Notes: generated by a model not told the origin, from the sequence alone. DNA of 64,000 nt from Hahellaceae bacterium (GCA_016716085.1 JADJWY010000023.1:744001-808000); one strand, 5' to 3'; positions 9,647 to 19,559 are shown, counted from the first letter of the stretch. Translations and numbers: made by a program.

Positions 9647-10576
9647 ATGCTTTTTGGACTCAAAACTGTCGCTGCTCACCTTCTGGCCCTTACCGCACTG
9701 GCCACGCCCCTGAGTGCTCCAGCGGATCACCGCGCCCCTCCCCCGATCAAGCCCGAGCTACTGAGGCCAGTGGCACTGGATTACAAAGCATCCAAGTTTT
9801 TTATCACCGCTGAAACCTCTGTTGCACTGGCGACGCGCCCCACGGCCGAAGTCAACGATCAGTTGAAGCACATCGAGGGTTTACAAGGCATCATGCCCGA
9901 TCAGGATCAGGTCATCGTCGAAACCTTGCGCACCAGCGTCCTGGGACGGGATACCACGATTGATGTGCTGATGAATCCCAATACCCGCATCTTACAAACG
10001 AATTCGCTTAAATCCGGGCACAAGGACCGATACCGTCTCTATCGCCATTTCACCGATCAGGTCTACTCGATCAAGCGCTTCCCCAAAGACAGCAACGAAC
10101 AGAAGGCTGGCTGGCAAAACTGGAGTGACATTCAGGAAGACTTCTACCCCACCCCGGAAGCCAATCGCTCCCTGGTGGTGACGGAAGCTGAAGGACTGTT
10201 TTATCTGATCAGCGTATTGGACTGGAGCAAGGTCACCCCTCAGCATGCAATTATTTTGTTCGATGTCGATGGCCTGATTGAATTAACAATGGACTTTGTT
10301 GGCGACACCACTCTCAAAGTCGACTATCAGGAAATCAACGCCCAGGGTGCAGCCACGCGGGTCAAGGGAGCTGTGCCTGTCAAACAAATCCGGATCGATG
10401 GCCGTCCTCTGGATCCCAACGCCAACATGAGCGATTTTAACTTCATGAATTATAAGGGCGCAGTCAACCTGTTTGTCGACCCTTACAAGCAGATCGTTCT
10501 TGAAATGAGTGGGGATCTGGAATATGTGGGTGAAGTTGCGGTGAAATTGCAGTCAGCCAACTTTCACATGCCATAA
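9647..10576 (+). CDS. Exported protein of unknown function
   Basis: 309 residues. A signal peptide is likely (hydrophobic HLLALTALATPLSAPA, cleavage near residue 27). The rest has no motif I recognise; it is rich in alternating beta-type segments such as IDVLMNPNTRILQTNS and a C-terminal stretch with GAVNLFVDPYKQIVLEMSGDLEYVG. No membrane anchor or lipobox is seen after cleavage, so a soluble periplasmic protein is most likely. It stands alone between the divergent crotonase gene and a downstream outer-membrane-type gene, with a weak hairpin and T run after it. Confidence 0.7.
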   Translation: MLFGLKTVAAHLLALTALATPLSAPADHRAPPPIKPELLRPVALDYKASKFFITAETSVALATRPTAEVNDQLKHIEGLQGIMPDQDQVIVETLRTSVLGRDTTIDVLMNPNTRILQTNSLKSGHKDRYRLYRHFTDQVYSIKRFPKDSNEQKAGWQNWSDIQEDFYPTPEANRSLVVTEAEGLFYLISVLDWSKVTPQHAIILFDVDGLIELTMDFVGDTTLKVDYQEINAQGAATRVKGAVPVKQIRIDGRPLDPNANMSDFNFMNYKGAVNLFVDPYKQIVLEMSGDLEYVGEVAVKLQSANFHMP

Positions 10577-10631
10577 ACCTGAATACCGGTTAATCCCTAT
10601 TTGAGTTGCCGGTGCATTCGATACCGCTTTT

Positions 10632-10654
10632 CGCTAAAATGCTGGCGTTTTTTT
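10632..10654 (+). terminator. Weak hairpin with T run
   Basis: A 4-bp stem (CGCT/GGCG, closed with a G-U pair) is followed by seven Ts at 10648-10654, between two same-strand genes. The stem is short, so termination is only possible, not shown. Confidence 0.3.
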
Positions 10655-10679
10655 GTTCAACTAAAGGTTTCTTCGCGTC

Positions 10680-11243
10680 ATGACAAACCGTTTTAGCCAT
10701 CCCGCACGCTACCCAGGCAAGCATCGCCAGCCATGGGCATTTTTGCTGTGCATGGTGCTGGCGTTCGCCTCGCTGCTTCCAAGCCAACGAACCCTGGCGG
10801 AAGAAAGCGTGTGGGACTCGGTATTCGACGAGAGCGACCACGTCTATTTCCAGACCAGTTTGTATACCAAGCACTTTAATCCCAAACCAGACCACAACAA
10901 CGACCAGAATTTGATTGATCTGCAATGGCACTGGAAAAGTAGTTATCTTGTAGGGCTCTCGTTATTTCGCAATTCCTTCGATCAGCCATCGGAATTTCTA
11001 TACTTTGCGAAAAGCTGGGACATTCCCCATACCGCGGACTTGATGTATTTCACTTTTGCTGGGGGATTTCTGCACGGTTACAAGGGTGAGCACAAGGAAG
11101 ATATCCCACTCAACGACTGGGGCGTTGCACCCGCCATTCTGCCTGTGTTGGGTTTTCGCTATCACCACATCCACAGTACGATCATTTTGTTCGGGACGGC
11201 AGGTTTCACGCTAACCCTTGGCTTCGATGTTCCGCTGAAATGA
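10680..11243 (+). CDS. Predicted small outer-membrane beta-barrel protein
   Basis: 187 residues. A long twin-basic leader and hydrophobic core (AFLLCMVLAFASLLPS) end near residue 40 at RTLAEES. The mature part has amphipathic strands typical of 8-strand barrels: YFQTSLYTKHFNP, YLVGLSLFRNSF, YFAKSWDI, and a C-terminal strand FTLTLGFDVPLK. The YTKHFNP-plus-Asn/Asp pattern recalls PagP- and LpxR-like lipid A proteins, but I cannot match the catalytic residues, so no enzyme is claimed. Its last 38 bases overlap the convergent AraC-family gene. Confidence 0.65.
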   Translation: MTNRFSHPARYPGKHRQPWAFLLCMVLAFASLLPSQRTLAEESVWDSVFDESDHVYFQTSLYTKHFNPKPDHNNDQNLIDLQWHWKSSYLVGLSLFRNSFDQPSEFLYFAKSWDIPHTADLMYFTFAGGFLHGYKGEHKEDIPLNDWGVAPAILPVLGFRYHHIHSTIILFGTAGFTLTLGFDVPLK

Positions 11244-12261
11244 ATTGACGCCGAAACTCGATTGGCGAGAGGCCGGTCAGCTCACGAAAACATGCCCGAA
11301 AACGGCCTTCATCCCTGAAACCCGCCAGCCGAACAACGTCGGCGAGCGTCATGCCCGGATTCGCCAGCGCAGTGCGGGCACGGTCAATCTGATGCACCCT
11401 GAGCAGATGTCGGAAGCTCTCTCCCTGCTCTGCCAACTGTCGCCGCAGGGTGCGCTCGGAGACATGCAGCCGGGCGGCAACTTCGGCCATTTCCGGTAAA
11501 TCACCCTCTGCGTCAGCCAAACATTGGGCCACACGCCAGACGATATCCTCTTTCTGAATACGCTGAACCTGCTCAAGCTCACGTTGGGCGATCATCACTA
11601 TCTGCCGTTGGGCGACCGGGTTTGCCAGCGGCAAACGCTGCGCCATCAGTTGTGCGGGGATGAGCAGCGCAGCTTCGTTTGCGGAGAAATGCCAGTGACT
11701 CCGGCTCACTTCGCTCAGGAAACGTGCATAGGCGGGAGGCGGATAGGTCATTTCGATACGCGAAAAGGCAAAAGGCTGAGCGATCAGGTCACTGATCTGG
11801 CGTTGCAGCGTGCCCACCAGCATTTCCAGCGCAAAGGCCTCAGACACCGGAAAGTCCATTCCTGGTCGACGACTGATCCGCAGGCGGATCCACGCGCCCT
11901 GAGCCTCAGGCACCAGAGTAAAGCGACTGCGTAACAGGGTGCGATACTGAGAGGCCACGGTCAGCGCATGGCCCAGCGTTTTCGCGCACACCAGCGCACC
12001 AGCAACGACACCCCAGCGAGAGAGGTTCAAGGCCAGGCCCAGACGATACCCCGCAGCAGGCTGATGAGATAAACGGAAAACGTTGCGGTAAAGGCAGTCA
12101 AATTGCCGAAGCGAGACACGCAGGTCTGTCCCACGTAAATCCTGAGGTGATAAGCCCGTCCCCGCCAGCCACTGCACAGGTTCAATGCCTTCCGACGCCA
12201 TATGCCGATGAATCAGATAGATCTCAGCACCGGGAAAAAGCGTCTGTCGATCTCCTTCCAT
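11206..12261 (-). CDS. AraC-family transcriptional regulator
   Basis: 351 residues: an N-terminal arabinose-binding-like ligand domain of the OruR/ArgR-like group (IEPVQWLAGTGLSPQDL onward) and a C-terminal pair of helix-turn-helix motifs, RLHVSERTLRRQLAEQGESF and VVRLAGFRDEGRFRACFRE. It is divergent from the desaturase gene across 120 bases, the usual layout of a regulator and its target, so control of desaturase expression is inferred. A second ATG 20 codons downstream (12201) is possible. The ligand is unknown. Confidence 0.9.
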   Translation of the reverse strand: MEGDRQTLFPGAEIYLIHRHMASEGIEPVQWLAGTGLSPQDLRGTDLRVSLRQFDCLYRNVFRLSHQPAAGYRLGLALNLSRWGVVAGALVCAKTLGHALTVASQYRTLLRSRFTLVPEAQGAWIRLRISRRPGMDFPVSEAFALEMLVGTLQRQISDLIAQPFAFSRIEMTYPPPAYARFLSEVSRSHWHFSANEAALLIPAQLMAQRLPLANPVAQRQIVMIAQRELEQVQRIQKEDIVWRVAQCLADAEGDLPEMAEVAARLHVSERTLRRQLAEQGESFRHLLRVHQIDRARTALANPGMTLADVVRLAGFRDEGRFRACFRELTGLSPIEFRRQFISAEHRSQGLA

Positions 12262-12381
12262 TTCGCTCTCCCCCTCTCATTCGGTCAATAAACAACGCTT
12301 ATTCGGCCATTCTAGCAAATATTTTGTCTGATTATGCACTGCATCAGGCACACTCCGATCATTCGATTACAGGAGAGCCTT

Positions 12382-13416
12382 ATGACGGACCGCCCATCAA
12401 CTCACGACGCACACGCCATACAGAGGATTCAGGACACCATACGCGCCGCTGGCGCTGAGGTGAGAAAACGCTACCCTATTCTTGCCCATCAGGACGCCTT
12501 TGGATTCGGCATTTTTATGTTCGCAGTGATCGGCGTGGTGCTCTCTGGCACAGCTTATCTGAGCGACGATCTGCCGGCATGGGCGTGTATCGTGCTGGTC
12601 GCTTTTTTCACCTCTTTGCTGCATGAGCTGGAACACGATCTGATTCACTGGCAGTACTTCAAGAAGAATAAACCCGTTCATCACCTGATGCTCTTGGTTG
12701 GCTGGATGCTCCGCCCCGGAACGATTAACCCCTGGGTTCGGCGTAAACTGCACTTCTTGCATCACAAGACGTCAGGGACAGAGGCGGATATGGAGGAACG
12801 CGGCATTGGGAATGGCCAGCCATACGGTCCCCTGCGTTTTTGGATCATGGCCGACACACTCGGCGCCAATCTCTATCGCGCTGCCCGACTGGCACCGCAG
12901 GGCAAGCGGCTCAAGAGCATGCGCCGGATCCTGTTAGCCAATGCCCCGTTCAGTGTGCTGACAGCACTGACCACTTATGCTTACCTGGGCTTTCATGCCA
13001 TTGACGCCCTGGCTCAACTGTTTAGCACGCCAATCGAATGGAGCGCCACAACGCGAGCGTGGGAATCGCATGTCAGTCATTTAATGGTGATCTTGATCGC
13101 ACCCTTTTATCTGCGCTCATTCTGTCTTAACTTTATCAGTTCCAACATGCACTACTACGGAAACGTCCGCTCCGTGCTGGAGCAGACGCAGGTGCTCAAT
13201 GCCTGGTACTTCTGGCCTTTGCAGTTATTTTGCTTCAATTTTGGCAGCACTCACGGCATTCACCATTTTGTCGTGGGCGAACCCTTTTACATCCGCCAAC
13301 TGACCGCCGCGAAGGCCCACGCTGTCATGCGCGCAGAGGGTGTACCCTTCAATGACCTGCGCACCTTCCGGCGGGCAAACCGGTATGAGGTGCCTGGGCA
13401 GCAGGCTTCAGTGTAG
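12382..13416 (+). CDS. Membrane fatty-acid desaturase family protein
   Basis: 344 residues from the ATG at 12382, chosen for AGGAG seven bases upstream. Three histidine boxes for a di-iron centre are present: HELEHD (81-86), HFLHH (124-128) and HGIHHF near 295, set among hydrophobic segments, as in integral-membrane desaturases and hydroxylases (PF00487). It should introduce a double bond or hydroxyl into a lipid chain at the inner membrane. The divergent AraC regulator is its likely controller. The substrate is not evident. The stop overlaps the convergent ald gene by 9 bases. Confidence 0.87.
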   Translation: MTDRPSTHDAHAIQRIQDTIRAAGAEVRKRYPILAHQDAFGFGIFMFAVIGVVLSGTAYLSDDLPAWACIVLVAFFTSLLHELEHDLIHWQYFKKNKPVHHLMLLVGWMLRPGTINPWVRRKLHFLHHKTSGTEADMEERGIGNGQPYGPLRFWIMADTLGANLYRAARLAPQGKRLKSMRRILLANAPFSVLTALTTYAYLGFHAIDALAQLFSTPIEWSATTRAWESHVSHLMVILIAPFYLRSFCLNFISSNMHYYGNVRSVLEQTQVLNAWYFWPLQLFCFNFGSTHGIHHFVVGEPFYIRQLTAAKAHAVMRAEGVPFNDLRTFRRANRYEVPGQQASV

Positions 13417-14511
13417 CGGCGTGAAAGGAAGCCCCAGTGCCGTGGCGACAGCAGGATGGGTAATCTTGCCCTCATGCACGTTGACGCCCAGTGCGAGGCC
13501 TGCATCCTGAGCACAGGCCTTCTCCCAGCCCAACCCAGCCAGTTTCAACAGATAAGGCAAGGTCGCATTATTAAGGGCATAGGTTGAGGTTCTGGCAACG
13601 GCGCCCGGCATATTGGCAACACAGTAATGTACGATGCCATCAACGAGGTAGGTTGGATCGGCATGGGTCGTGGGCCGGGACGTTTCAAAACAGCCGCCCT
13701 GATCGATGGCGACATCGACCAGCACGCTCCCTTTACGCATGGCGGCGACCATTTGCCGCGTCACCAGTTTCGGTGCTGCCGCGCCGGGGATGAGGACCGC
13801 CCCAATGACCAGATCCGCCTCCGCCACAGCCTGCTCGACGGCCAGTGCCGACGAAAAACGGGGCTGAACTGCAGAGCTGAAATCCCTGTCAAGTGCTTCC
13901 AGGACGCGTGCATTGGTATCTAATACCCAAACATCTGCACGAAGACCCACCGCCATTTGTGCAGCGTTGTAGCCGACGGTTCCGCCGCCCAGGATGACAA
14001 CCCGCCCTGGCGCTACGCCGGGCACGCCGCCCAGCAGCACACCTCGCCCCCCATGGGCACGCTCCAGCGCAGTTGCCCCCGCCTGCACGGCCATGCGACC
14101 GGCGACCTGGCTCATGGGTTTGAGCAGTGGCAACCCGCCCTGCGCATCGATAATCGTTTCATAGGCGATCGCCGTGACGCCGCTTCGTAGTATATCTTCC
14201 GCCTGATCAGGATCCGGGGCCAGGTGCAGATAGGTAAACAACACCTGCCCCTGACGTAAGCGTGCACGCTCAACCGCCTGAGGTTCTTTAACTTTGATAA
14301 TCAAATCTGACTGACTGAACACTGCCTCGGCATCACTGGCGATCGTCGCACCGGCCTGTCGATAGGCCTCGTCATCAGCGCCGATACCCGCGCCGGCCTG
14401 GGTTTCGACACAGACCTGATGCCCCTGCCTCACCACCTCAGCCACACTCTCTGGCGTTAAACCAACGCGATATTCGTGAACCTTGATTTCTTTGGGAACT
14501 CCGATCTTCAT
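13408..14511 (-). CDS. ald: Alanine dehydrogenase
   Basis: 367 residues starting at the ATG 14509-14511 (GGAGGG upstream); the frame extends further but the family begins MKIGVPKEIK. The N-terminal catalytic region has EYRVGLTPESVAEVVRQGH; the Rossmann domain has VVILGGGTVGYNAAQMA and a following acidic residue that suits NAD. It catalyses the reversible oxidative deamination of L-alanine to pyruvate and ammonia in the cytoplasm. The length matches the family. It follows the ArsC-like gene on the same strand with 34 bases between the ArsC-like stop and this start. Confidence 0.95.
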   Translation of the reverse strand: MKIGVPKEIKVHEYRVGLTPESVAEVVRQGHQVCVETQAGAGIGADDEAYRQAGATIASDAEAVFSQSDLIIKVKEPQAVERARLRQGQVLFTYLHLAPDPDQAEDILRSGVTAIAYETIIDAQGGLPLLKPMSQVAGRMAVQAGATALERAHGGRGVLLGGVPGVAPGRVVILGGGTVGYNAAQMAVGLRADVWVLDTNARVLEALDRDFSSAVQPRFSSALAVEQAVAEADLVIGAVLIPGAAAPKLVTRQMVAAMRKGSVLVDVAIDQGGCFETSRPTTHADPTYLVDGIVHYCVANMPGAVARTSTYALNNATLPYLLKLAGLGWEKACAQDAGLALGVNVHEGKITHPAVATALGLPFTPLH

Positions 14512-14545
14512 ACGCCTACCCTCCGCTGCCCGGGGCCTGGTTAAA

Positions 14546-14899
14546 TCACGCGTCATCCCAGATTTTCTGAAAGCTCGCCTCCTGAAACCCGACATGAACG
14601 CGATCACCCATGCAAATGACCGGTCTTTTTATTAGCGTAGGATGCTGCAGCAGAACGTCAACCCCGTCCGCCGTGAGTGCTTTTTCCCTTTCCGCGCCGT
14701 CGAGCTGTTTCCAGGTCGTGCTGCGCCGGTTAACGAGTACGTCTGCACCGACCTGATCGAGCCAGCGTTGCACAAGGGTTTGCTCCAGACCGTCTTCACG
14801 AAAGTCATGAAATCGATAGTCCAGCCCACGGGCTTCGAACCATTTGCGGGCTTTCTTAACTGTGTCGCAGTTTTTAATGCCATAGAGTTCTGTCTTCAT
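14546..14899 (-). CDS. ArsC/Spx-family reductase-like protein (YffB type)
   Basis: 117 residues with an excellent AGGAGG ribosome site. The thioredoxin-like start MKTELYGIKNCDTVKKARKW has one cysteine at the active-site position (C11) and none at the usual second position, as in YffB. RRSTTWKQL and IKRPVI match the ArsC/Spx fold. YffB-type proteins are small cytoplasmic proteins, some glutathione-dependent; arsenate reduction should not be assumed without the arsenate-site arginines being checked. Confidence 0.88.
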   Translation of the reverse strand: MKTELYGIKNCDTVKKARKWFEARGLDYRFHDFREDGLEQTLVQRWLDQVGADVLVNRRSTTWKQLDGAEREKALTADGVDVLLQHPTLIKRPVICMGDRVHVGFQEASFQKIWDDA

Positions 14900-14936
14900 G
14901 GAAACCTCCTGTTAGCGCGCTATCGTTTCATGCTGC

Positions 14937-15575
14937 CTACGCCCAGTGATGACCGGCGGGGCGCAGCATCGTGGTTACATCCGGGCCTTTCTGAGGCAGG
15001 CAAAGTCGGGTTTGGGATTCAAACCCGAACTTATGATAAAACGCGAAATTGGCTGCTTTCGAATTTTCAAGGTAGGTCGGGTACTCAGCCCCACCACCCA
15101 GCGACAGGACAGCCTTCATCACGGCCGAACCATAACCCCGACCGCGCACGGCAGGACGGTTTCCAATCGCGAAGATATAAAGATGATCTGCTTGATAGTG
15201 ATGTTTTTCAAACAAACTCAGCAATCTCAAGGCCCGAATCAATGGACCCGAGCCGAAATGCCAAAGACCTTTCAGCGCAACCATCGGCGAAACCAGTGAA
15301 GCCATTTTCTTACCGGGGGGCAAGAACAAAGCGGCCGCTGAACCACTCTCATCAATCAAGATTCCCTGATCGGCGATAAACGCCTCGATCACGACACGAA
15401 AATTAAACCCTGGAAAATCAGGGTGGTCGGACAGCCAAAGCACGACGGGGTCGTCCTGAAAAGCATCCGCCAATATATCGACGACAAGATCCAGATCATT
15501 TGGCCCGGCGCGCCGTACCTGAACCGGAGCCGGTGAGAAGAATGGGGGCCGGGCAGCTTCTGGCGAGAGGTCCAT
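14937..15575 (-). CDS. GNAT-family N-acetyltransferase
   Basis: 212 residues. The acetyl-CoA loop is clear at IGNRPAVRGRGYGSAVMKAVL, followed by YPTYLENSKAANFAFYHKFGFE, the usual GNAT C-terminal half. The N-terminal part (VQVRRAGPNDLDLVVDILADAF) is the standard first strand and helix. It transfers acetyl from acetyl-CoA to an unidentified amine. It probably forms a unit with the ArsC-like and ald genes downstream on the same strand. Confidence 0.86.
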   Translation of the reverse strand: MDLSPEAARPPFFSPAPVQVRRAGPNDLDLVVDILADAFQDDPVVLWLSDHPDFPGFNFRVVIEAFIADQGILIDESGSAAALFLPPGKKMASLVSPMVALKGLWHFGSGPLIRALRLLSLFEKHHYQADHLYIFAIGNRPAVRGRGYGSAVMKAVLSLGGGAEYPTYLENSKAANFAFYHKFGFESQTRLCLPQKGPDVTTMLRPAGHHWA

Positions 15576-15674
15576 GACGCATCCTTAAACGTTGAAAACG
15601 TCTTAGCTTACCACCTACACTTACCGGGATGCACCCTGACGTCACCCATGATTACAACAAAATAAGGCGTTTAT

Positions 15675-17831
15675 ATGCCCCTCGGGCCACTTCCCATTAG
15701 TGTCATCTTTGGTAATTTATCCGCTTATCGTCGCTCTGCTCTGGTGCTGATGACGAGCGTCTGCCTGACACATATTCCGACCGTAAACGCAGCCACGAAC
15801 ACTGAAGCTGCTGAGAATGATCTCTGGGATACCCCGATGGAGTCATTGGGCAAAATCCGGGTTGTTTCGATAGCCTCGGGCACGGCCACCCCCCTCGATA
15901 AAGCGGCTGCGATCACGACAGTGATCACCGCAGAGGACATCGCGGCCATGGGCGCAAATGATCTGGAGCAGGTACTGCGTAGCGTACCGGGGTTGCATAT
16001 CAATCATTCAGATCAGGCATTTTTTTCTAAATTCAACTTCAGGGGCCTGAACACGGTGTTTAATGCCGAAACGCTGCTCATGTTCAACGGCGTTCCATTT
16101 TCCGAGTTGAATTTCGGCAACCGGGGCAATGTCTGGGGCGGAATGCCCATCAAGTCCATCGCCCGCATCGAAGTGATTCGTGGACCGGGTTCAGCCTTGT
16201 ATGGTGCTGACGCTTTCGCTGGCGTTATTAATATTATTACCAAATCCGCACGTGACATTCCGGAGACCGTGTCTGGCATCCGGGTCGGCAGCGATGACAC
16301 CTATGGCGGCTGGATTGAAGCGGGCGCCATCCGTGGCTCGCTGGATTATGCCATGACGCTGGAAGTTCAGCAGTCGCAGGGGTGGGAAGGTCAGGTTGAG
16401 CATGACAACCAGAGCAATTTCGACCAGCTTTTCTCAACACAGGCATCGTTGACGCCCGGCAGCGTCGACACCTCCCGCAACCAGGTCGAGCTGCATACAG
16501 AACTGGGAAGCGACCACTGGCGCTGGCGCTTCGCCTATCAGGATCGCTCTGAGATAGGCACCGGGCCAGGCATCGCCATGGCGCTTGATCCCTATGGCAA
16601 ATTCGGTTCTGAACGGGTTTTTACAGATTTTCGCTATGAGTGGAAGAATTTGTTTGAAGGCTTTGATCTGGAAAGCCAGATCAATTATGCGCGCATGACG
16701 CAGGATCCAGAAAACAACATCATTCTCTTCCCGCCCGGTGCCTTTGGGGGTGCTTTTCCAGACGGCTTTATCGGCAATCCAGGTTTCAAGGAGGATCAGG
16801 CTCGATTTGAGCTGAGTGGACGTTACCAGGGACTGCGCGACCACTTGCTGCGCTTTGGCACAGGCTTTTTCTGGGGCGACCTGTTCGAAGTGACCGAACA
16901 GAAGAATTTCAACCCGGATTTTTCACCCAAGGGCAGTGTCGTCGATGTTTCAGACAATCCTGACGAAGTCTGGATGCCCACCGTCCAGCGAACGAATTAT
17001 TACGCCTACGCCCAGGACGAGTGGCACTTCGCCGACAACTGGCACCTGACCAGCGGTGTTCGCTACGACCATTACTCCGATTTCGGTGGCACCATCAACC
17101 CGCGCATGGCACTGGTCTGGGCTACAACCGATACGGTGACGACCAAGGCTCTCTATGGTCGCGCCTTCAGGGCGCCGTCCTTCAATGAGCTTTATGTCGT
17201 CAATAATCCCGGTGCGGTAGGCGATCCGAATCTGGAGCCACAGACGATCGACACCTATGAGTTGGCGCTCTCCCATCAAGTGACACCCACCATTTTCTAC
17301 AGCGTAAATACCTTCTACTACCACACGGATGATTTGATTTCGGCAGAAGCGCTGGAGGGCGTCACGAGCCGCCGCTATGCGAATATTGGCCAACAAAGTG
17401 GCTACGGTGCGGAACTGGAAACAAGCTACTCTGCCAGCCAGACACTGACGGTGTATGCCTACTATGCCTGGCAGAATGCCAAGGATGACCGGACCGGCGC
17501 AAACGTCGCCAATGTTCCGCAGCAGCTTGCCTACGCACGCGCCATTTGGAGCTACCGCCCTGAATGGCAGTTGACACCCCAACTCAACTGGGTAGGCGAG
17601 CAAGCCCGCACCCCTGGTGACGCACGCGCGCCGCTTGAGGATTATGTGACACTGGATCTGACTTTACGTAAACAGAACCTGGCGCAACACCTGGACCTGA
17701 TGCTGACCGCACAGAACGTCTTCGATGTGAACGTGAAAGATCCGAGCCCAGTAGGAGCACCGACCGAAGTGCCAGGGGACTTCCCCATGGCAGGGCTGAC
17801 AATTTTGGGTGAGATCCAGTATCGGTTTTGA
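15675..17831 (+). CDS. TonB-dependent outer-membrane receptor (intact paralog)
   Basis: 718 residues: signal peptide ending near TVNAA, a TonB-box-like segment (GKIRVVSIASG), plug domain (ATPLDKAAAITTVITAEDI, IEVIRGPGSALYGADAFAGVINIITK) and a complete barrel ending in the aromatic residue of QYRF. Such receptors take up iron chelates, corrinoids or other scarce ligands with TonB energy. It is closely related to the broken copy at 6527-8242 over the plug and C-terminal barrel, so the two come from duplication or shared transfer. No ligand-specific gene lies next to it. Confidence 0.94.
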   Translation: MPLGPLPISVIFGNLSAYRRSALVLMTSVCLTHIPTVNAATNTEAAENDLWDTPMESLGKIRVVSIASGTATPLDKAAAITTVITAEDIAAMGANDLEQVLRSVPGLHINHSDQAFFSKFNFRGLNTVFNAETLLMFNGVPFSELNFGNRGNVWGGMPIKSIARIEVIRGPGSALYGADAFAGVINIITKSARDIPETVSGIRVGSDDTYGGWIEAGAIRGSLDYAMTLEVQQSQGWEGQVEHDNQSNFDQLFSTQASLTPGSVDTSRNQVELHTELGSDHWRWRFAYQDRSEIGTGPGIAMALDPYGKFGSERVFTDFRYEWKNLFEGFDLESQINYARMTQDPENNIILFPPGAFGGAFPDGFIGNPGFKEDQARFELSGRYQGLRDHLLRFGTGFFWGDLFEVTEQKNFNPDFSPKGSVVDVSDNPDEVWMPTVQRTNYYAYAQDEWHFADNWHLTSGVRYDHYSDFGGTINPRMALVWATTDTVTTKALYGRAFRAPSFNELYVVNNPGAVGDPNLEPQTIDTYELALSHQVTPTIFYSVNTFYYHTDDLISAEALEGVTSRRYANIGQQSGYGAELETSYSASQTLTVYAYYAWQNAKDDRTGANVANVPQQLAYARAIWSYRPEWQLTPQLNWVGEQARTPGDARAPLEDYVTLDLTLRKQNLAQHLDLMLTAQNVFDVNVKDPSPVGAPTEVPGDFPMAGLTILGEIQYRF

Positions 17832-17834
17832 TAC

Positions 17835-19517
17835 CTAGTCGACAGGCCCCGGGCGCGCAATACCAAAGCCCTGGGCATAGTCCAGGCCGATTTCAGTCAG
17901 GCGTTCACGCACGGCGTTGTTTTCAACGAACTCAGCAATGGTTTTCAAGCCCGCTGCGTGGCCTATACGATTGCAGGCATCAACTATGCCCAGATCAATT
18001 GGATTTTCCAGCAGATTACGCACAAAGCTCCCATCGATCTTCAGGTAATCAACCGGCAAAGTCTTGAGGTAAGAAAAGGAACTCATACCACTGCCGAAAT
18101 CATCCAACGCAAATTTGAACCCATCCTCGCGAATGTCGTGTATAAATCCAACCGTGGTGTTGAGGTTAGCAATGGCGGCCGTTTCAGTAATTTCGAAACA
18201 AACCCGTTCAGGCCGTATGCGGTAACGTTGGACGATATAACGAATGAAGGTAAACAGTTCACCGTCGCCTAAGGAAGTGCCCGACAGGTTGATAAAGTAG
18301 GTGCCGGTGTCCTGCCTCCCCAGGCCCGTTCGATCAAGGTACTGGAACACCATCTCGATGACCCGGCGGTCTATCTTACCCATCAGACCAAAGCGTTCGG
18401 CCGCGGGAATAAAAGCCCCCGGGTAGATAATGCCGTCTTTCCCTCGCATCCGCACCAGAAACTCGGCGTGCAGCCCTTCTTCACACGACGCTTGCAACGC
18501 CGCCATGGGCTGCTGGTGCAGAAAAAAATGGCCATTCTGCAACGCGTCATGAATCCCGCTGGTCCAGTGCATGTCATTCTGGCGCTGCTTCATGTCATGG
18601 TCATCTTCCTGATAGACCTGAACATTGTTGCGGCCGCGATCTTTAGCTGCATAACAGGCCAGATCGGCCTGTTTGAGTATTTCCGTCGTACTGGAGGTCT
18701 CATGGCCGATCATGACCAGGCCCACGCTCAACGACAGCGCAAAGGGCCGGTTGTGCCAGATAAATCGATGGTCCCGAACCGCTTCACACAACGATTGTGC
18801 AATTCCGATAGCCTGAGACTCATCGCAGCGATACAGCAGAACACCAAACTCATCGCCGCCCAGTCGCGCAAGGGTGTCATCGGAACGCACCAAACGGGCG
18901 AGTATGACGCCAATCTGTTTCAACAGCTCATCCCCCGCGCCATGCCCGCAGGTATCATTTACTATTTTGAACTGATCCAGATCCAGGTAGAGCACCGCAT
19001 GCGTGCAATGGTGCGCCTGCGCTTCCTCAACCAATGCCGTCAGGCGACGCTCGAATTCACGCCGATTCAACAGATCGGTCAGGCTATCGTGATAGGCCAT
19101 GTGAGCGAGTGTCGTCTCGGCCTCTAACTTCGCTTTCCGAACGTGGCTTTCTTTTAACTCGCGATTGATGGCAGGAATCAAACGGGACAGATTGTCCTTC
19201 ATGATGTAATCCTGGGCACCGGCTTTCATCGCGTTGACGGCCACCTCCTCGCCAATCGTGCCCGATACGATAATGACCGGCAGTTCGGGGAAGCGTTCCC
19301 GTGTCATCGCGATGGTTAGCTCGGAGGAAAAGCCCGGCATATTATGATCCGTGATGACCATATCCCAGTCATCCCGCTGCAGAGCATCCCTCAGAGATCG
19401 CTCATCAGACACCAGACGGTGCTTGGGCTTTAACCCACCTCTTGCCAACTCCCGAAGCAGCAGAAAGGCATCATCTTCGGAGTCGTCAACGAGTAACAGA
19501 CGTTTTAGTTCGCTCAT
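17835..19517 (-). CDS. Response regulator with GGDEF and EAL domains
   Basis: 560 residues: receiver domain (D57 of TDHNMPG, K107 of YIMKDN), GGDEF at 220-224 with an intact inhibitory site RSDD at 211-214, and an EAL domain with EFL at 352-354, ICFEITE-type metal site, DDFGSG at 472-477 and K493. Both cyclic-di-GMP synthesis and hydrolysis residues look complete, so it may be bifunctional with its balance set by phosphorylation. It is the last gene of the YfiR-kinase-regulator unit and the probable output. It is convergent with the TonB receptor, with 3 bases between stops. Confidence 0.93.
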   Translation of the reverse strand: MSELKRLLLVDDSEDDAFLLLRELARGGLKPKHRLVSDERSLRDALQRDDWDMVITDHNMPGFSSELTIAMTRERFPELPVIIVSGTIGEEVAVNAMKAGAQDYIMKDNLSRLIPAINRELKESHVRKAKLEAETTLAHMAYHDSLTDLLNRREFERRLTALVEEAQAHHCTHAVLYLDLDQFKIVNDTCGHGAGDELLKQIGVILARLVRSDDTLARLGGDEFGVLLYRCDESQAIGIAQSLCEAVRDHRFIWHNRPFALSLSVGLVMIGHETSSTTEILKQADLACYAAKDRGRNNVQVYQEDDHDMKQRQNDMHWTSGIHDALQNGHFFLHQQPMAALQASCEEGLHAEFLVRMRGKDGIIYPGAFIPAAERFGLMGKIDRRVIEMVFQYLDRTGLGRQDTGTYFINLSGTSLGDGELFTFIRYIVQRYRIRPERVCFEITETAAIANLNTTVGFIHDIREDGFKFALDDFGSGMSSFSYLKTLPVDYLKIDGSFVRNLLENPIDLGIVDACNRIGHAAGLKTIAEFVENNAVRERLTEIGLDYAQGFGIARPGPVD

Positions 19518-19559
19518 GTCCTACTTCTCATGGCGCATGGTCTCAGGGAGAGCATCACC

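Noticed and set aside
12262..12381. AATAA/TTATT repeat between the AraC and desaturase genes as an operator
   Set aside because: Short and AT-rich; expected by chance in a promoter region.
16950..17603. Open frame of 217 codons antisense to the TonB receptor
   Set aside because: No ribosome site, no family features, lies wholly within a well-supported gene.
18468..19127. Open frame of 219 codons antisense to the GGDEF-EAL gene
   Set aside because: Explained by codon bias of the opposite strand; no motif.
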